Notes under the pieces: generated by a model | Databases searched by the model: none | What the model saw: the letters and a program-made list of their open reading frames with translations, nothing else | Told to the model about the DNA's origin: nothing | Shown here: positions 48,401 to 60,231 of the stretch, piece after piece | Position numbering within the stretch: position 1 is the first letter of the stretch | Layout: each line of letters begins with the position of its first letter | From: Lenzites betulinus | Lineage: Eukaryota > Basidiomycota > Agaricomycetes > Polyporales > Polyporaceae | Assembly: GCA_022264855.1 (NCBI GenBank) | Contig: JABYQU010000024.1 | Span: 124,001 to 188,000, forward strand | Length of the DNA stretch: 64,000 bases | Direction: 5' to 3' | Program-made: the position numbers and the translations under genes

Positions 48401-51400
48401 GACAGCGCCCCGCTCGTTCAGCGACAGACAGCCACCCATTTCGCAGAGAGAGTTAAGGCGATCCAAGACCGACGCGTTACAGAGGTTGGCGCCATCGAGC
48501 AGTAGCCAGTGACCTCCCTTGATAGCATGGACAAGAGGGCCGTCCACCCATTCGAGGCGCCCTGCAGAATGCTTGCCTTCGGATAGTAGACGTACCTCTT
48601 CACGAACAGCGAGACAACGTGCGTGATATGGATCGGGGAGAGACGAAACGGCGTCTAGAACGCGGGTGAGCGCCTCGACGACCCGCGTAAGAGCAGCGGG
48701 GGAGGATTGCCCTGAGACGCTTCGTAGCAAGGTCGCGTAGTCGGAAGAGGCGTGAAGTCCGACTCCGAGGTCGACGCACGAAGCGTCGTCCAACAAGTCC
48801 AAGGCGGAACGGACAACGCCCCCAATGCGGTAGCCAAGATCAGTCTCTTCAAAGCTGCCCAAGATGTCGCTCGCATCTGTTGCGTTGTTAATGTGAACTT
48901 CATGCAGTGACCTACCTAGCATGCTGGCCATGGTCCGAACCAGTGTGGTTTTGCCGCTGTTCTTCGGACCAGTCAGAATCGCTAACCATCCGTGAGAGAT
49001 GCAGGTCCCCAAAGACTCGAGCGCAGGGAGAGACTCCTGAAGGATCCGGCCACCACGAATGGTAGACAGGCGGCCACTTCGAGTTGAGCAGTAATTCCCG
49101 ATTCGAAGATGGGATGGAGTGACGGTGACGTTTTGTTGGTCAAGAGTATGCTTGTCTGAGAAGACGTCCGAGAAGAGTTCGCGGGCGCGCCTGCGGTCTT
49201 CGGAGGTCCTGAACCGCTGGAGGATGACGGAAGATAGGTACTGGGACGGGTGCGCTGGGGAGTCGGCGCTACAAGAGAGGGTTGCCCATCTGATGACATC
49301 GCGAAGGTTAAATTCCCAAGGAGCCCCCTCCCGGGCGAACGAGCGTTTGACCATAGTTTCTTCGTTGAGGACGTTCATATACGCAATCATCTTCTCCAGA
49401 AAGTCGGCAGGATAGTTTGGGAAGAGATTGCGACAGATGAGCAACAAGTCGGCCGGCGACATCTCCTGGACGTAGACCTTGGTGAAGCGATTCAGGAAGG
49501 ACTTGGGCAATCCCTTCCGACCGCCGCCTTGGTGGAGAGGATTCTGGGCGGCGAAGATTCGGAAGGATGGGTGGCGGACGAAGGAGCGACCAAGCTCCGG
49601 GATGTAAACAGTTCCGCGATGGTCAAGGACGGCATTCAAGCCCTCTAACACGGACTGCGGGGCCAGGTTCATCTCGTCAAGAAGGACCCAGTGCCCCTCC
49701 TGCAATGCCCTCAGGAACTCTGCATCCTTCCACGCGAATTGTCCCGGCTCTCCTCCTTCGACTGGCAGGTCGGACCCAAACAGGTCGACGAGGTCGGTCT
49801 GATCGGATAGGTTGATGCGGCACAGATGATGACCACACAAGTTGGCAAGTGCAGCCACCAGGCTCGTCTTACCAACACCGGGGCTGCCTTCCAACATGAT
49901 AGGTTTGGGTAATTGACATGCCCGCACGACGCGCATGACGTTGTCGCGTGTAGTTGGAGCTTCAAGGGAGAAAGTATGTGACACCGGTTCCAGTGGGCCA
50001 CGGAGGATCGAAAAGGTACCGAATCTAACGCCGACGGGATCATACGAGAGCGTCTGCGTTTCGTTGGAACTGGAGGGCAGCCGGACCAGCGAGTGCAGCT
50101 TCGCCGAAGCTTCGGATTTGAACCGATCTAATGCCTCCCTTGAGTATGCGGAGAGTTGGGACATGGACCCAAGACCGTCAAGGAAAGTCATCTCCGCTGC
50201 ATGATGCTATGATCCGATTATTTTCGTGCTGGGCGAAGTGCGTTGCGGGACCACTTACGAAGACGGCATCAGGAGACAAACTATCGGCATTATGAGTGAT
50301 CGCGGCGTTCGAGAAGGATACCCAGGCCTGGTAGGAAAGGTCAAAGATGAAACGAAACCCCACGTGAGCTAAACTCACCAGTATATCTCGAAGGTTGGCA
50401 AAAGCCCGGTCGCCCGCGGCCGCACAGAGCCACTCGGTGAAGTCCAGGAGCGGTGTCGTGAAGCTCTTCAACACATCGTGCTGCCACAACGTCTGGACAA
50501 TGCACTCTAGATCACGACGGTCGGTAATCGCAGGGACCCAGATCTCCGTGAACCGGTTGCGTAACGCAGGCGAAAGCTCCTTCTTGCCGTAGTCGCCTCC
50601 GGGATTCATCGTCGCTACGAACTTGAACTCGTCCGTGGCTCTGATAGCAGGGATATCTTCGTCGTCTCCGCCGCGTTCGGCGAGCACGATAGTACGGCCG
50701 GGTTCGAGAACGCTGTTCAGACGTTCCAGCACAGAATCATCGGCGAGAGAGATTTCATCCAGCAAAAAGACGTCGCCTTGCCGCATTGCCTCTACGAGGG
50801 GACCGTCGCGCCATTCGAACATAGCGGATAGGCGCTGTAGCCGGCCCCGTAAGTCACGTACGAGAGCCTCTTGTGTCGCGGAGAGTGACCCAGCCTTGAG
50901 TACGCCATCGATAGCCGCCGTTAACGCGGTTGCATCTTGGACAATATCGTGGACTCCCAGTTCTGAGAGCGTAGTGACCGCATCTCGGAAGGTCTCTGCT
51001 TCCACAGCTGCCTTGTTACGGATAGGCCGCAATCCACCGATGAGGTCGGCGGTTTCAGTGTTCTGGTGGCAGTTCACCGAGCGCAAGGTGCGCCCGAGAA
51101 CCTCCGCATAAAGCTGACAAGCAGAGGTCTTCCCACAGCCAGTCTCACCAACGAGGAGCACTGGCTCGTTAAACCGCAGCGCACGTGCAGTAAGAACGAA
51201 GAGGCGCTGCATAGCGGAAGTCCAGACGACCTGCGAAGACGAAGGCAGGGGGCATCCCAAGAACGTGGGAGGGTCAAATTTTGGGTTTTGCATGTCGTAG
51301 AGCGTCGACTCGTCGATGCGAACCTTCATGATAGACTCGATGACGTCCTTCACCACGACCCTATCGTCGTCCCGACGCGTGCGTTCCGCTAGGAGCATGT

Positions 51401-54400
51401 ACCCATTCGCCGCGAGTTCTTCGTAACTCATCGCGTCGCGCCCTGCCCATCGGAAGAGATCGCGGAGGGTGGCGAAGCCCTGCTTGCTCTCGAAGACCCG
51501 GCTCGCCTGTCGGCGATTCTGTAGCTCGCGGAAGACTGCAACAATCCGTTGGCCATATGAGGGAGCGATACGGCAGCGTTGGCACAAGATCGTCTCAAGC
51601 TCTGCTTGCGGTACGTCCTCAAAGTGGACCTCCAGGAAACGGTTACGGAAAGCCCGAGAGAGCACTTTCCGGCCCGCGTACAGCCCAGGTGGGTTCTGTG
51701 TCGCAAAGAGCATGAAGTGGGGGTGGGGACGCACGACCTCCTGCGTCTCCGGGATTACCAGCTCTCGGTTGTCGTCAAGGAGACGATTGAGTGCTTCGAG
51801 GACATCCGTCGGAGCAAGGTTCAGCTCATCAAGCACTATCCAGTCCCCCTGTCGAAGAGCACGAACGAGAAGTCCCTCTTTGAAAACGAGCTTTCCTGTC
51901 GCAGGATCGGAGACGTACGTGCCGATGTACTCCTGGATATCAGTGTGTTCATGGTTGTTGATACGCACGAATCTGTGCCCGGTGCGCTTGGCGAGGTACT
52001 CGATGGAGCTCGTTTTGCCACTAGAGGTCGGGCCTTCGATGAGCACCGGGAACCGCTTCGCGGCGATGATTCGAGCCAGATCGATGAGCTTTGTCTCGAC
52101 GGATGGGGTCATGATGTAGTCTTCAGCCGGATCCTCCAGCAACGGTCCACGCTCGAGATAGAATGGACCGAACTTGATGAACGCGGAAGGGTCCCCAGGA
52201 GGGAGAGGTTCCTTCGCCAAAAGTGATCGTGGATTCCTGACGCCGGCAAGGATATGCTTCTGCGCGAGCGAGGTTACCGCGGTGGCGCTGGGACAATCTA
52301 GAACCATTGTGAATGCCATCAGACAGCCCTCCCATAATGCTCTGCGCAGAGAGTAAGAAGGCGCCATGTCTGCAGCGAAAGTCAAAGCTCGCGCCAGAGT
52401 ACGCATGCTGAAGTGAGGGCGGTGGTTGGAACCGTCCGCGATTTGCCGTTCATCGGCAAGCCTCTTAACCGCGGAGTAAAACTCTGCCACATCCATTATC
52501 GCGCCCTTGTCACCTACCGCGCAAGCACCGATATACTGCGCGACGATCGTGAGGAGGGTTTCCTTGTCAGCGTCTGGGGGAGGGACGTCAATCTCGGTGA
52601 ATCGCGAACGGATGTTCGGGGGAAGATCTTTCTTGCCAACGTCTGTTGCGGGGTTCATACACGCAAACAGGCGGAAATCCGGGTGCCGAGGGATTGGTTC
52701 GAGAGAGCCCTGCTCCGTCAATGTGATGGACGCAGTAGGCCCGTGGAGCAGACCGGATATCGATTCGAGAGTCTCCGGCGTAGCCAAGTTGACTTCGTCG
52801 AGCAAGATCCTACAAATATACGATGTCAGCCTCATATATAGCCCTCAAGACGAGATGATGCTCACCAATCACCGTTCCGCAGAGCCTTGACCAGCGGTCC
52901 TTCGACGAAAGCAAAGGCGAATTTGCTCTTGCCCTGCACGTGTTGCACTTCGAACGTCTGCACGTCGTGCTCGAACGCCTCCCACGCGTTCATCGAAACC
53001 TGCAAACCTGAACCCTCCGTCTTCCTCCTCTTGCGTGGAGTCCCGCCTTCCAGTTCCTTCCTGTGCGATGGATGAGCACGCCAGCACATAGTGACAAGGC
53101 AAAGAATACTTACGCTTCCTCTTCGGCCTGCTTAGCCTGAATTCTTCCCCTCGCCATCTTCGTCGCCTCGACCCACAGCCCCGCCGCGCGCCGCCACTTA
53201 CGCTCTTGAACTGCCTTCCGCACTGACTCCTCGAAGCGTGCATTCTTCTTACGGCTGAACGTCCCGCCAAAGAGGTCCAAGAACCTCTGCTGCAGTTCGG
53301 CCCCAGGGATGCGCGCGTCGACGGGCTTGAACCCTCCAAGAATATCGGAGGACTCCGTTTGGTTAGAAAGGTTCAGCGAGATGAGTGGCCTCCGGAGGAG
53401 TGACGCGAGGTGCGTGACGATGCTTGTCTTGCCGGTGCCCGTCTCGCCCGTGAGCAGGAGAGGCTCTGCGAGGGAGATGGCGGTGGCCAGTCGTGCCATG
53501 AGCGACGCCGCCGGTCGATGCATTGCGAAAGGACGCGTGACTGGAGATACAATCTCGCTTTTCGCGGCGCGGGCGGGGAGGCGAGTGCGTCCCGCGTGTA
53601 CAGCGATCGCGTGCCCGTTGACATCCTTTTCTACCTCGAATTCGGGGGTTCGGTGGTGCATAATCCAATCCTTCCGCTCGTGCGAGAGGCCAAGAGATTC
53701 AGCGGCAAGTTGGGCAACAGCCGCTAGATGAGTGCGACCCGCAGTCGTGGTAGCACCAGCACCGAAGAAGACGTCGCGAGCCTCAAGTAAGATATCTTCA
53801 CGGACGGTGGGGTTAGGGAAGACTTGTGACAAGTCTATCGGCAGCGTGGTGTCCTGATCGACGTCCATTGATCGGTAGTTGGAGGGAAGCAGCCCGTTGA
53901 CTCGAGTGCAAAACTTCTCGAGTTCACGCAGTCCGACATCGCGAGTTGACACCGGGCTACCGAGCGAGCGAACACTTTCCCAGAGGTTGATGAGACCTTG
54001 AGCGGGTGCTCCAGACAGACGGGGAAATTTGGTGTCGACGATCATGCGAAGGTCGCTGGCAGTAGGCGAGCCGACAATGACTTCGTAAAACTTGTGCGCG
54101 CCGAAAAAGGTTGGGGTCGGGAAAACGCCCTTGCGAGAGGCCTGGGTGGAGCGCGTCGCGAACACGGCGAATGTACCTTTCGCTTCGACCGTTCCGCGAC
54201 TAGGGACTTCCAATCGCGCGTGCCCGCCGATCCCTTTGTCGGCACCTAGGGATTCGACCAAAGGTTTGATGATACCGAGCACCTCCATGGTTGCGCGGTC
54301 GATGTCTTCAAAGACCACCCATTTTCCTTCCCTCATAGCTCGAACGAGTGCGCCTTCCTTCCATTCGAACGTCCCAGGACGTGTGGGCGAGGAGATATAC

Positions 54401-55580
54401 GACCCTAACAGGGACCTTGGATCGAGTGAAGTGTCTGCAAGGTGGATTGAGACGATGTGATTGCGACAACCTGGGTAGAGAAGTTGAGCCGCATGCGATA
54501 TCAACAAGGCCTTCCCTGATGACGGGGACGACGTTAACAGTATAGGTAGCTGAGAGGAAAGACGCAGTGCAATCTGGCGCAGTGCTTCTACTGTCGTGGG
54601 TGTGTCGATCAACTGTGAAGGGATATTGTCTGATGTGGATGCGCGCAGCATGAGGACACCATGAATGTTTACAATCAGTGGACTGGGGGGAGGGTTGTTA
54701 AAACACAGATAGAAGCATAAGCGGCAGGAGCGCACCTCAGCTCAGCCGGATGAATAAGCTCGCTAGAGTCATCATATGTGTAGAAATCGTGCGCGTCGTA
54801 GAGCGCATTCCTCGCGCTTGAAATCCGCTCTGCCTCGAGAACAGGGAGTATCCATCCATCTACTGCCCGGACAGTCTCATCAATGTCGACAGAGAAGTAG
54901 GTTGGACAATCGACCGTTCTGATGTCTCCAACAACTCTGTGTTCGACCTTGACGCGTTCGACTTCCAGCATCCCGGTCTGAAGCGCGTAGCATCTGACGG
55001 CGAGGAGAAGAACGGCCTTGTCGGGGTGGTGAGACGCGATAAGTTGCGATAGTGACGAGAGGGGCCATTCGAGCGTGCGGGGCAGCGCACGGTTAGCTTG
55101 AAGAAGACGGTAATAGACGAGTAGAACCCGTTGGAGCAGGCGTGAATCGAGCTCCTGCGCTGTGGAAGATGAGAGGAGGCCGAGCGGGCCGTAAGCCAAC
55201 TCGGGTTGTTGTAGCAGATGATAGAGTACACTATTCCACAGGTCAGAGGGGAATTAAACGATTGACACGCTGACATACGGATAGACCTCCGGATGTATGT
55301 CTAGTAGCAGGGAGAGGGCCTCCAGTTTCTCCAGGCTATTCGCAGGGTGATGCAGCCATCTTGCGCAGAGGTCGACCAGGATGGGTCTGTAAAGTTTTGC
55401 AACGACTATAGTGTACTGAGGCAACATGAGAAGCCTCGAGAGTGCTTCCAGGAGGGCGCCGCGAGAGGCAGAATTTTTGAGGGCAGTAGAATGAACATCC
55501 CCGAGAGCATTAAGTTTTTGTGTCTGTCGTGTGAGGTTCAAACGGAGAGGGTCCTTGTAGGACTCGTTGGGGTGCCCCAT
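39469..55580 (-). CDS. MDN1: Midasin (Rea1/MDN1), AAA ATPase of 60S ribosome assembly
   Basis: Giant dynein-like ATPase of the nucleolus/nucleoplasm that pulls assembly factors (Ytm1, Rsa4) from pre-60S particles. About 20 exons cover 16 kb, roughly 5,000 residues, near the yeast 4,910. Start chosen at MGHPNESYKDPLRLN. Six AAA modules in order: degenerate SSPSSGKALL (about 54,540), GETGTGKTS (53,445), GPTSSGKTS (52,035), GETGCGKTS (51,150), GSPGVGKTS (49,890), GPKNSGKTT (48,960). Walker B/sensor stretches include LLDEVNLATPETLE, VLDELNLAPTDVLEALN, LLDEISLADDSVLERLN and LLDEMNLAPQSVLEGLN. A long helical linker follows (about 48-42.8 kb), then the acidic Asp/Glu-rich segment (41,083-42,300), then the C-terminal MIDAS/VWA domain with LVALDDSRSMAES (DxSxS, about 40,100) binding the UBL of Ytm1/Rsa4 through a metal. 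AAA1 lacks the first Gly and the Ser/Thr of the P-loop, so it probably does not hydrolyse ATP. Ends FFERVAEA. Confidence 0.98.
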
Positions 55581-56293
55581 TCCAGAGAGCGTGCAGCCGC
55601 TACTCAGTGAAGACGTGGGCAAAGGAGCAGGAAGAGCAGGAGGAGCAAGAGAAATGTTCAGTAAATTCGTTACATGCTAGTAAAGTCACGTGAGGCTAAG
55701 TACTTTTTGCAAAGCGCCCGGTAAGTATACTCAATGCGACAGCTGTTACGTAAGTACCATTGACAATCGCCCGAATGAATCCCTACTCTCATTGGAATAA
55801 CATGTATTTTGTATGCTTCGTACTCTCTGCCCATATTGTCTGCAGATCACTTGTACGATACACCAAGATCCACAGTACTCCTGCGCGGATTCTTACATGA
55901 ACATAAGATGACCCTCTGGCATGCGATTGCCTGTGCACGGCGGTCCTGGCGTTACGCCACCGTAGGACCATGTGCATGTGAGTACACCACGAGTCGTGCG
56001 CGGCGATCTCCCTCTAACATATCCAACAGCGATGATTCACTAGGCATGACAATGACATACACGGAGTTCGGCTTCGTTCAGGATCCCCGAGCCATGCACA
56101 CCAAAGAAGTGCTTTAGAACTCAAGAAGACACTGGCAACTTGCGTTTCGAGGACCCTCCCACAATATCATGGCAACTTCACGCGTGTTGCCTGTTGATGT
56201 TCAACATAATCGGATCATCGCCGCCGGGCAATGCCACATGCATGGCGGTACTCGGCGGCAGCACGGCACTTCCCACATTAATGAGCGACGGGA
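55581..56293. promoter_or_regulatory. Divergent promoter region of midasin and the DM9 gene
   Basis: About 710 bp upstream of both genes. Short frames (55809-56117 +, 55789-55977 -) overlap antisense and have no motif. The TATA box of the + gene follows directly. Confidence 0.45.
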
Positions 56294-56300
56294 TATATAA
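56294..56300 (+). promoter_or_regulatory. TATA box of the CBM5/12-DM9 gene
   Basis: TATATAA, 73 bp upstream of the ATG at 56374, at a normal distance for a fungal promoter with a short leader. Confidence 0.65.
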
Positions 56301-56373
56301 GACCGACACCTCTTGATTCTCCCGAGTCTCCCTTAGACACGCACGTCCACTCTACCTCAACCTCAACACAGCC

Positions 56374-57904
56374 ATGGTCTGCGCTTGGGAGCCTGGAACC
56401 TGGTACGATCTCAACTCCGTCGTCGAGTACGAGGGTAAGTGACCCCCTGGTATTGCACATGGTGATGAAATGTCCCATCTCAACGACGGTCTGTACCCAG
56501 GACATAGGTACAAGATCATTCAGGCCCACCAGTCCCAAGTGAGTGAGGCTTAAACTTCATCGCTGATTCGGGTTGACTCCTAGAGCTATCATAGTCTGGA
56601 TGGGAACCCCCTGCGACTCCTGCTCTCTGGGGTCGCATCCCTGAGGAAGAATGGCATCAACACGAGCATCATCACCAGGAGGGAGGCTACAACCCTGGCT
56701 ACCAGCAGCCCCCGCAGCAGCCGGGTATGTAGATTATAATATCACTCTGTCCACTGCGCTGATTACAGCCATTCCCGTACACAGCCGGAGGCCATGGCGC
56801 TGAGAAGCCGCACTACGAGCCCCTGCCCCAGTCACAGGTTCCTATCCACGAGGAGGAACGTAAGACTGGCTGGAACGGTCTCAGCGAGGATCGCAAGAAG
56901 CAGCTCGAGGTATGTTACAGTGCCGACCTCCTTCACTGGTGTTTGAGGGTTGACATCCTGATACAGCTCGGTGGCGGCCTTCTCGCCGGCTTGGGCCTTC
57001 TTGGCGCGGGATATTACGCATACCACGAGCACGAGAAGAGCGAGGAACAGGTGTGCCGTCGCTCCATGCCCAACCTTAAAATGGCTTGGCAGCTCGCGCT
57101 GATGCCCACCTTTGCTGTGAAAACAGAAAAAGGAGCACGTCTGGGCTCTCCAGAACTGGGTACACGAGGCTGAACAGCGCACTCGCGAATACTATGAGCG
57201 TGGCCCTCGCGGCCCCGCGACATGGCTCCTTGTTGACGGCAAGAATATCCCCACCAATATCGCTATCGTCGGCGGAGAGGAGCATGGCCAGCCGCACTAT
57301 ATTTGCCGTGGTTTCCACGAGGTGAGTCGGCATTTTGGAATCTGCGAACGTTGCCGCTCATTTCTGCATTGTGCAATCAGGGCAGTCTGCGTAAGTTATG
57401 ACACATGTCCAAAGACTCTTCACTATCTAATCACATCTTCAGAAATTGGCAAAGCATCCCACATCTTTGAAAAGGGGGGTGTGATCGGGTACGGTCACAA
57501 AGAGATTCATGTAAGTGCTCTGCGTCGCCGCGGTTCGATTGATTCGGCCATGCCCATGGGTACTGAATTACCGTTGTCACTTCAGCTGCCGAAGTTTGAA
57601 GTCCTCGTTGGTGACATGCGTGCCCTCCGCTGGGTCGACGCCCATGGTCATGTTGATCTCGAACGCCTCGGCGCTCGCCCTGTCGAGGGTGGTCGCGAAG
57701 CCGATGGCACTCCGCTGTTCATCGCTCAGGCCCACCACCACGGCGCCATCGTCCCCGGAAAGTGCAGCTCCAAGCTTAGCGGTGCTTTCGTCCCCTACGC
57801 AAACACTGAGAAAGAGGAGAAGGTATGGTGGCGCCCGCTTCAGTGATCCCAATCATGCTCACTTGCTCGGTTAGGACTATCGCATTCTCTGCTACGCCGC
57901 TTAG
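56374..57904 (+). CDS. CBM5/12-like plus DM9-repeat (DUF3421) protein
   Basis: Predicted 325-residue protein in ten exons (56374-56434, 56501-56538, 56595-56724, 56785-56909, 56967-57050, 57127-57321, 57381-57390, 57443-57510, 57586-57822, 57875-57904). The N-terminal 50 residues are a chitin-binding-type module: WEPGTWYDLNSVVEYEGHRY, HQSQSGWEPPATPALWGR with the aromatic residues of CBM5/12. A His/Gln/Pro-rich linker follows, then a glycine-zipper hydrophobic segment (LGGGLLAGLGLLGAGYYAY), then DM9 repeats: IPTNIAIVGGEEHGQPHYIC, GKASHIFEKGGVIGYGHKEI, HGAIVPGKCSSKLSGAFVPY. DM9 proteins are lectin-like (mannose binding in animals, known for the family); the fungal job is unknown. No signal peptide. 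The acceptor at 56784 was chosen over 56768 because only it keeps the frame. Confidence 0.87.
57381..57390 (+). other. 10-nt microexon of the DM9 gene
   Basis: Flanked by GTGCAATCAG and GTAAGTTATG, it joins HEG to SLQIGKASH with the correct phases on both sides. Without it the frame breaks. Confidence 0.85.
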
Positions 57905-58057
57905 ACACGTCTCTCTAAGTGTATGAAACGAGTCTCCTACACTGTGCATCGTCGTCGACTGCTATTATCAAAGTGAAATCATGTACAATGTTGTCTCAAA
58001 CCATGTTTACCATTATCGTTCAATCCTTCTCGATGTCCCGCCCAAACTGCCTGCACG

Positions 58058-59422
58058 TCAAGTCTTTTTGATCAGCTGTTTTTGCATGATTGAAAGCCCA
58101 GCGTAGATGAGATCAAGCCTGGGTGTCGGCACATTCTTGGCCGTTGCCCGCCGGAGGACACCTCCCACGATCGCCTCCACCTCCATCGGGCGGCCGTGAT
58201 CAAGGTCGACGAGCATCGATGGCCGGAATGTTGACTTCGGATCCTCGTGTTCGATGATGTCCTCAACAACCCGATCGGAGAGGACTTCCTGCACCAATGG
58301 AGAGGGAGGAAGGGACGCATGTGCGACGCTAAGTACCTCGCGCATAATATCCTTCAGTGCGGCACGCGAACTCCGCACGTTGAGGGTCTCCCCGACCGCC
58401 GAGCGCGTCAACGTGCACAGAGTGGAGAACGATGCATTCCTGAATTCCAAACATGTCAGTGATGTTGACCTAATGGAAGTTTGTAACCTCGCATACCACA
58501 GAACCTTGCGCCATCGTGCGACATCGATATCTGCGGCAGCCTCCACGTTCCCACCGGCAGCGCGGAGAATGCTGCATAGGCTCTCGAGTGACTGCTTCTC
58601 CGCCTGCATGTCGATCTTGGCGTTGGCAAAGGCGACGAGGGGCGAATGGTACCCTAGCACGAGTCTCTCTTCGTTTCCACGCTGAACGATCCGCCGCCCT
58701 TTTTCGAGGGCGGTTGCATCTACCCAGCAGCACCCTGAAATGACAACAGATGGTGCATCGACCTTGGCGAGCGCGGCAAGAAGGTCATCTTCGATGCCTA
58801 TGCCGTTCTGGAGCAGCACAAACCCGGTGACCTTCTCGACCGGAGATTGAGCTAGGCGAGCGATGATAGGGGAGAGCAGCGCAGGAGTAGTGATGACCTC
58901 TGGGATAGATTTGGCCGCGCAGACAATGTAGGAGTAATCTCGGTCGGCGGCGTCTTCGACGGTGCGGACAACTGAAGTACCACGCGTGCAGGACGTCAAT
59001 AGATGTATAATATGTACGTATGACCCTGGTGGGAGTCCCATACCTCGATATGGCTTCCACCCTGTATGGGTGCCAAATCGTTCGGAGTCAACATGAAGTC
59101 CATGCTCTTCAAAATTGAGATGAGAGTCAGTCTCCGGTGTCTGAGCCGCATGGGAGGTGTACGTTGATACCTTGAAGAACATCATAATTCGAGCTACCTT
59201 CCCCTTCGAAATGAGTGAATGCGTATGCCGTGATTGCATACTTGCACTGACCGGCAGACTGCAGTGACCCTCGCTTTTCCCGACTTCTCGAATGCATAGG
59301 CATATAATGCCCCAATGGCTGCGAGGAAATACTTAGTATACGAAATACGATGCTTAGTGTGGAAAGTGGCAAAGCTTACCACCAAAGCCTACAACGCAAA
59401 TATCTTGCAGTTCGGACGACAT
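58058..59422 (-). CDS. Ketopantoate reductase-like (PanE/ApbA) oxidoreductase
   Basis: NADPH-dependent 2-dehydropantoate 2-reductase fold, which would make pantoate for vitamin B5/CoA. The Rossmann motif GFGAIG is created across the first intron (MSSELQDICVVGFG then AIGALYAYAF). A 23-nt exon carries SNYDVLQ, followed by EHGLHVDSERFG and GWKPYR. Later landmarks are YIVCAAKSIPEV (NADP domain end), VLLQNGIGIED, the ARWRKVLWYA Lys-containing catalytic helix seen in the family as N-K-x-x-x-N (here K present, flanking residues altered), and the C-terminal helical domain with EVEAIVGGVLRRA and PTPRLDLIYAGLSIM. Fungi hold several PanE paralogues, some without a proven pantoate role, so the exact reaction is uncertain. 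Confidence 0.93.
59171..59193 (-). other. 23-nt microexon of the PanE-like gene
   Basis: Minus strand: preceded by ...GGTAG and followed by GTATCAACG. It supplies C TCG AAT TAT GAT GTT CTT CAA G, joining VCR to SNYDVLQEHG, the normal order in ketopantoate reductases. Confidence 0.8.
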
Positions 59423-60231
59423 GTGTGCAGATCGTCGCAGTGTGAACTTTGAAGACGATGTGGAGGTTAGAACGAGTCTCAGACCGCTTGACTCGATGTC
59501 GATGTATTGAGTGACTCCGAAATGTCAATGGTGCCCGCCCGTCGGACCGTTGAGTACTACTGGTAACCCTAACCATATCTTAAGGTTCAAAACAACTTGG
59601 CCACTGGCAGGCTGTTGACATCATTACTTACTACTGCCTAAACATCGTATCAAGTGTGAAGGTAGATGGCCAGTTGTACATGCTTGCAGGTATGATATGT
59701 CTGTGTTCCACGAAGATGTCGTATTTCATCATCCATGGGTGTCTTTTGATTTCAGTAAGTTTCATCGCGTCCATTCACGCAGTCACGTGGCTCATTTGCG
59801 CAGACGCGTCGCGAATGAAAAGCGCCTCGTCACCGTTCGCGCCCGGTACACCAATCTACGCAAAAACCTGTAGGCATTGGCCTGACGCAGTAGTAGTCAG
59901 TACGTATCTGTCTATGCTTGTGACTCCTTGAGCGGCTGTGCCGCCAGTGATGCATTCTCAGCCATGCTCGCCGCTGATCCAATCGATTCACCCGCCCTTC
60001 CGGTGGCACTGACTTAAACGTGGCGGCCGTAACATTACTCTACATAGTGCCTCAAGTTACAGAAAATACAAAGACACTACGGGACTTACTCATGCTACTA
60101 GGACTTTCTGTATGCATGCAATGCTATATCACGCAGTGTGGTATATCGATACAATTACAAGGTTGATCTTTAACTCTGTATATCGCGCACCCGTTATCGC
60201 AAGACAAATCAGTCGTAACGTGGAACTACTG
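59423..60231. other. Intergenic, nothing recognised
   Basis: About 800 bp between the PanE-like promoter and the 3' end of the first arabinanase. The 91-codon plus-strand frame at 59656-59931 has no motif. Confidence 0.5.
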
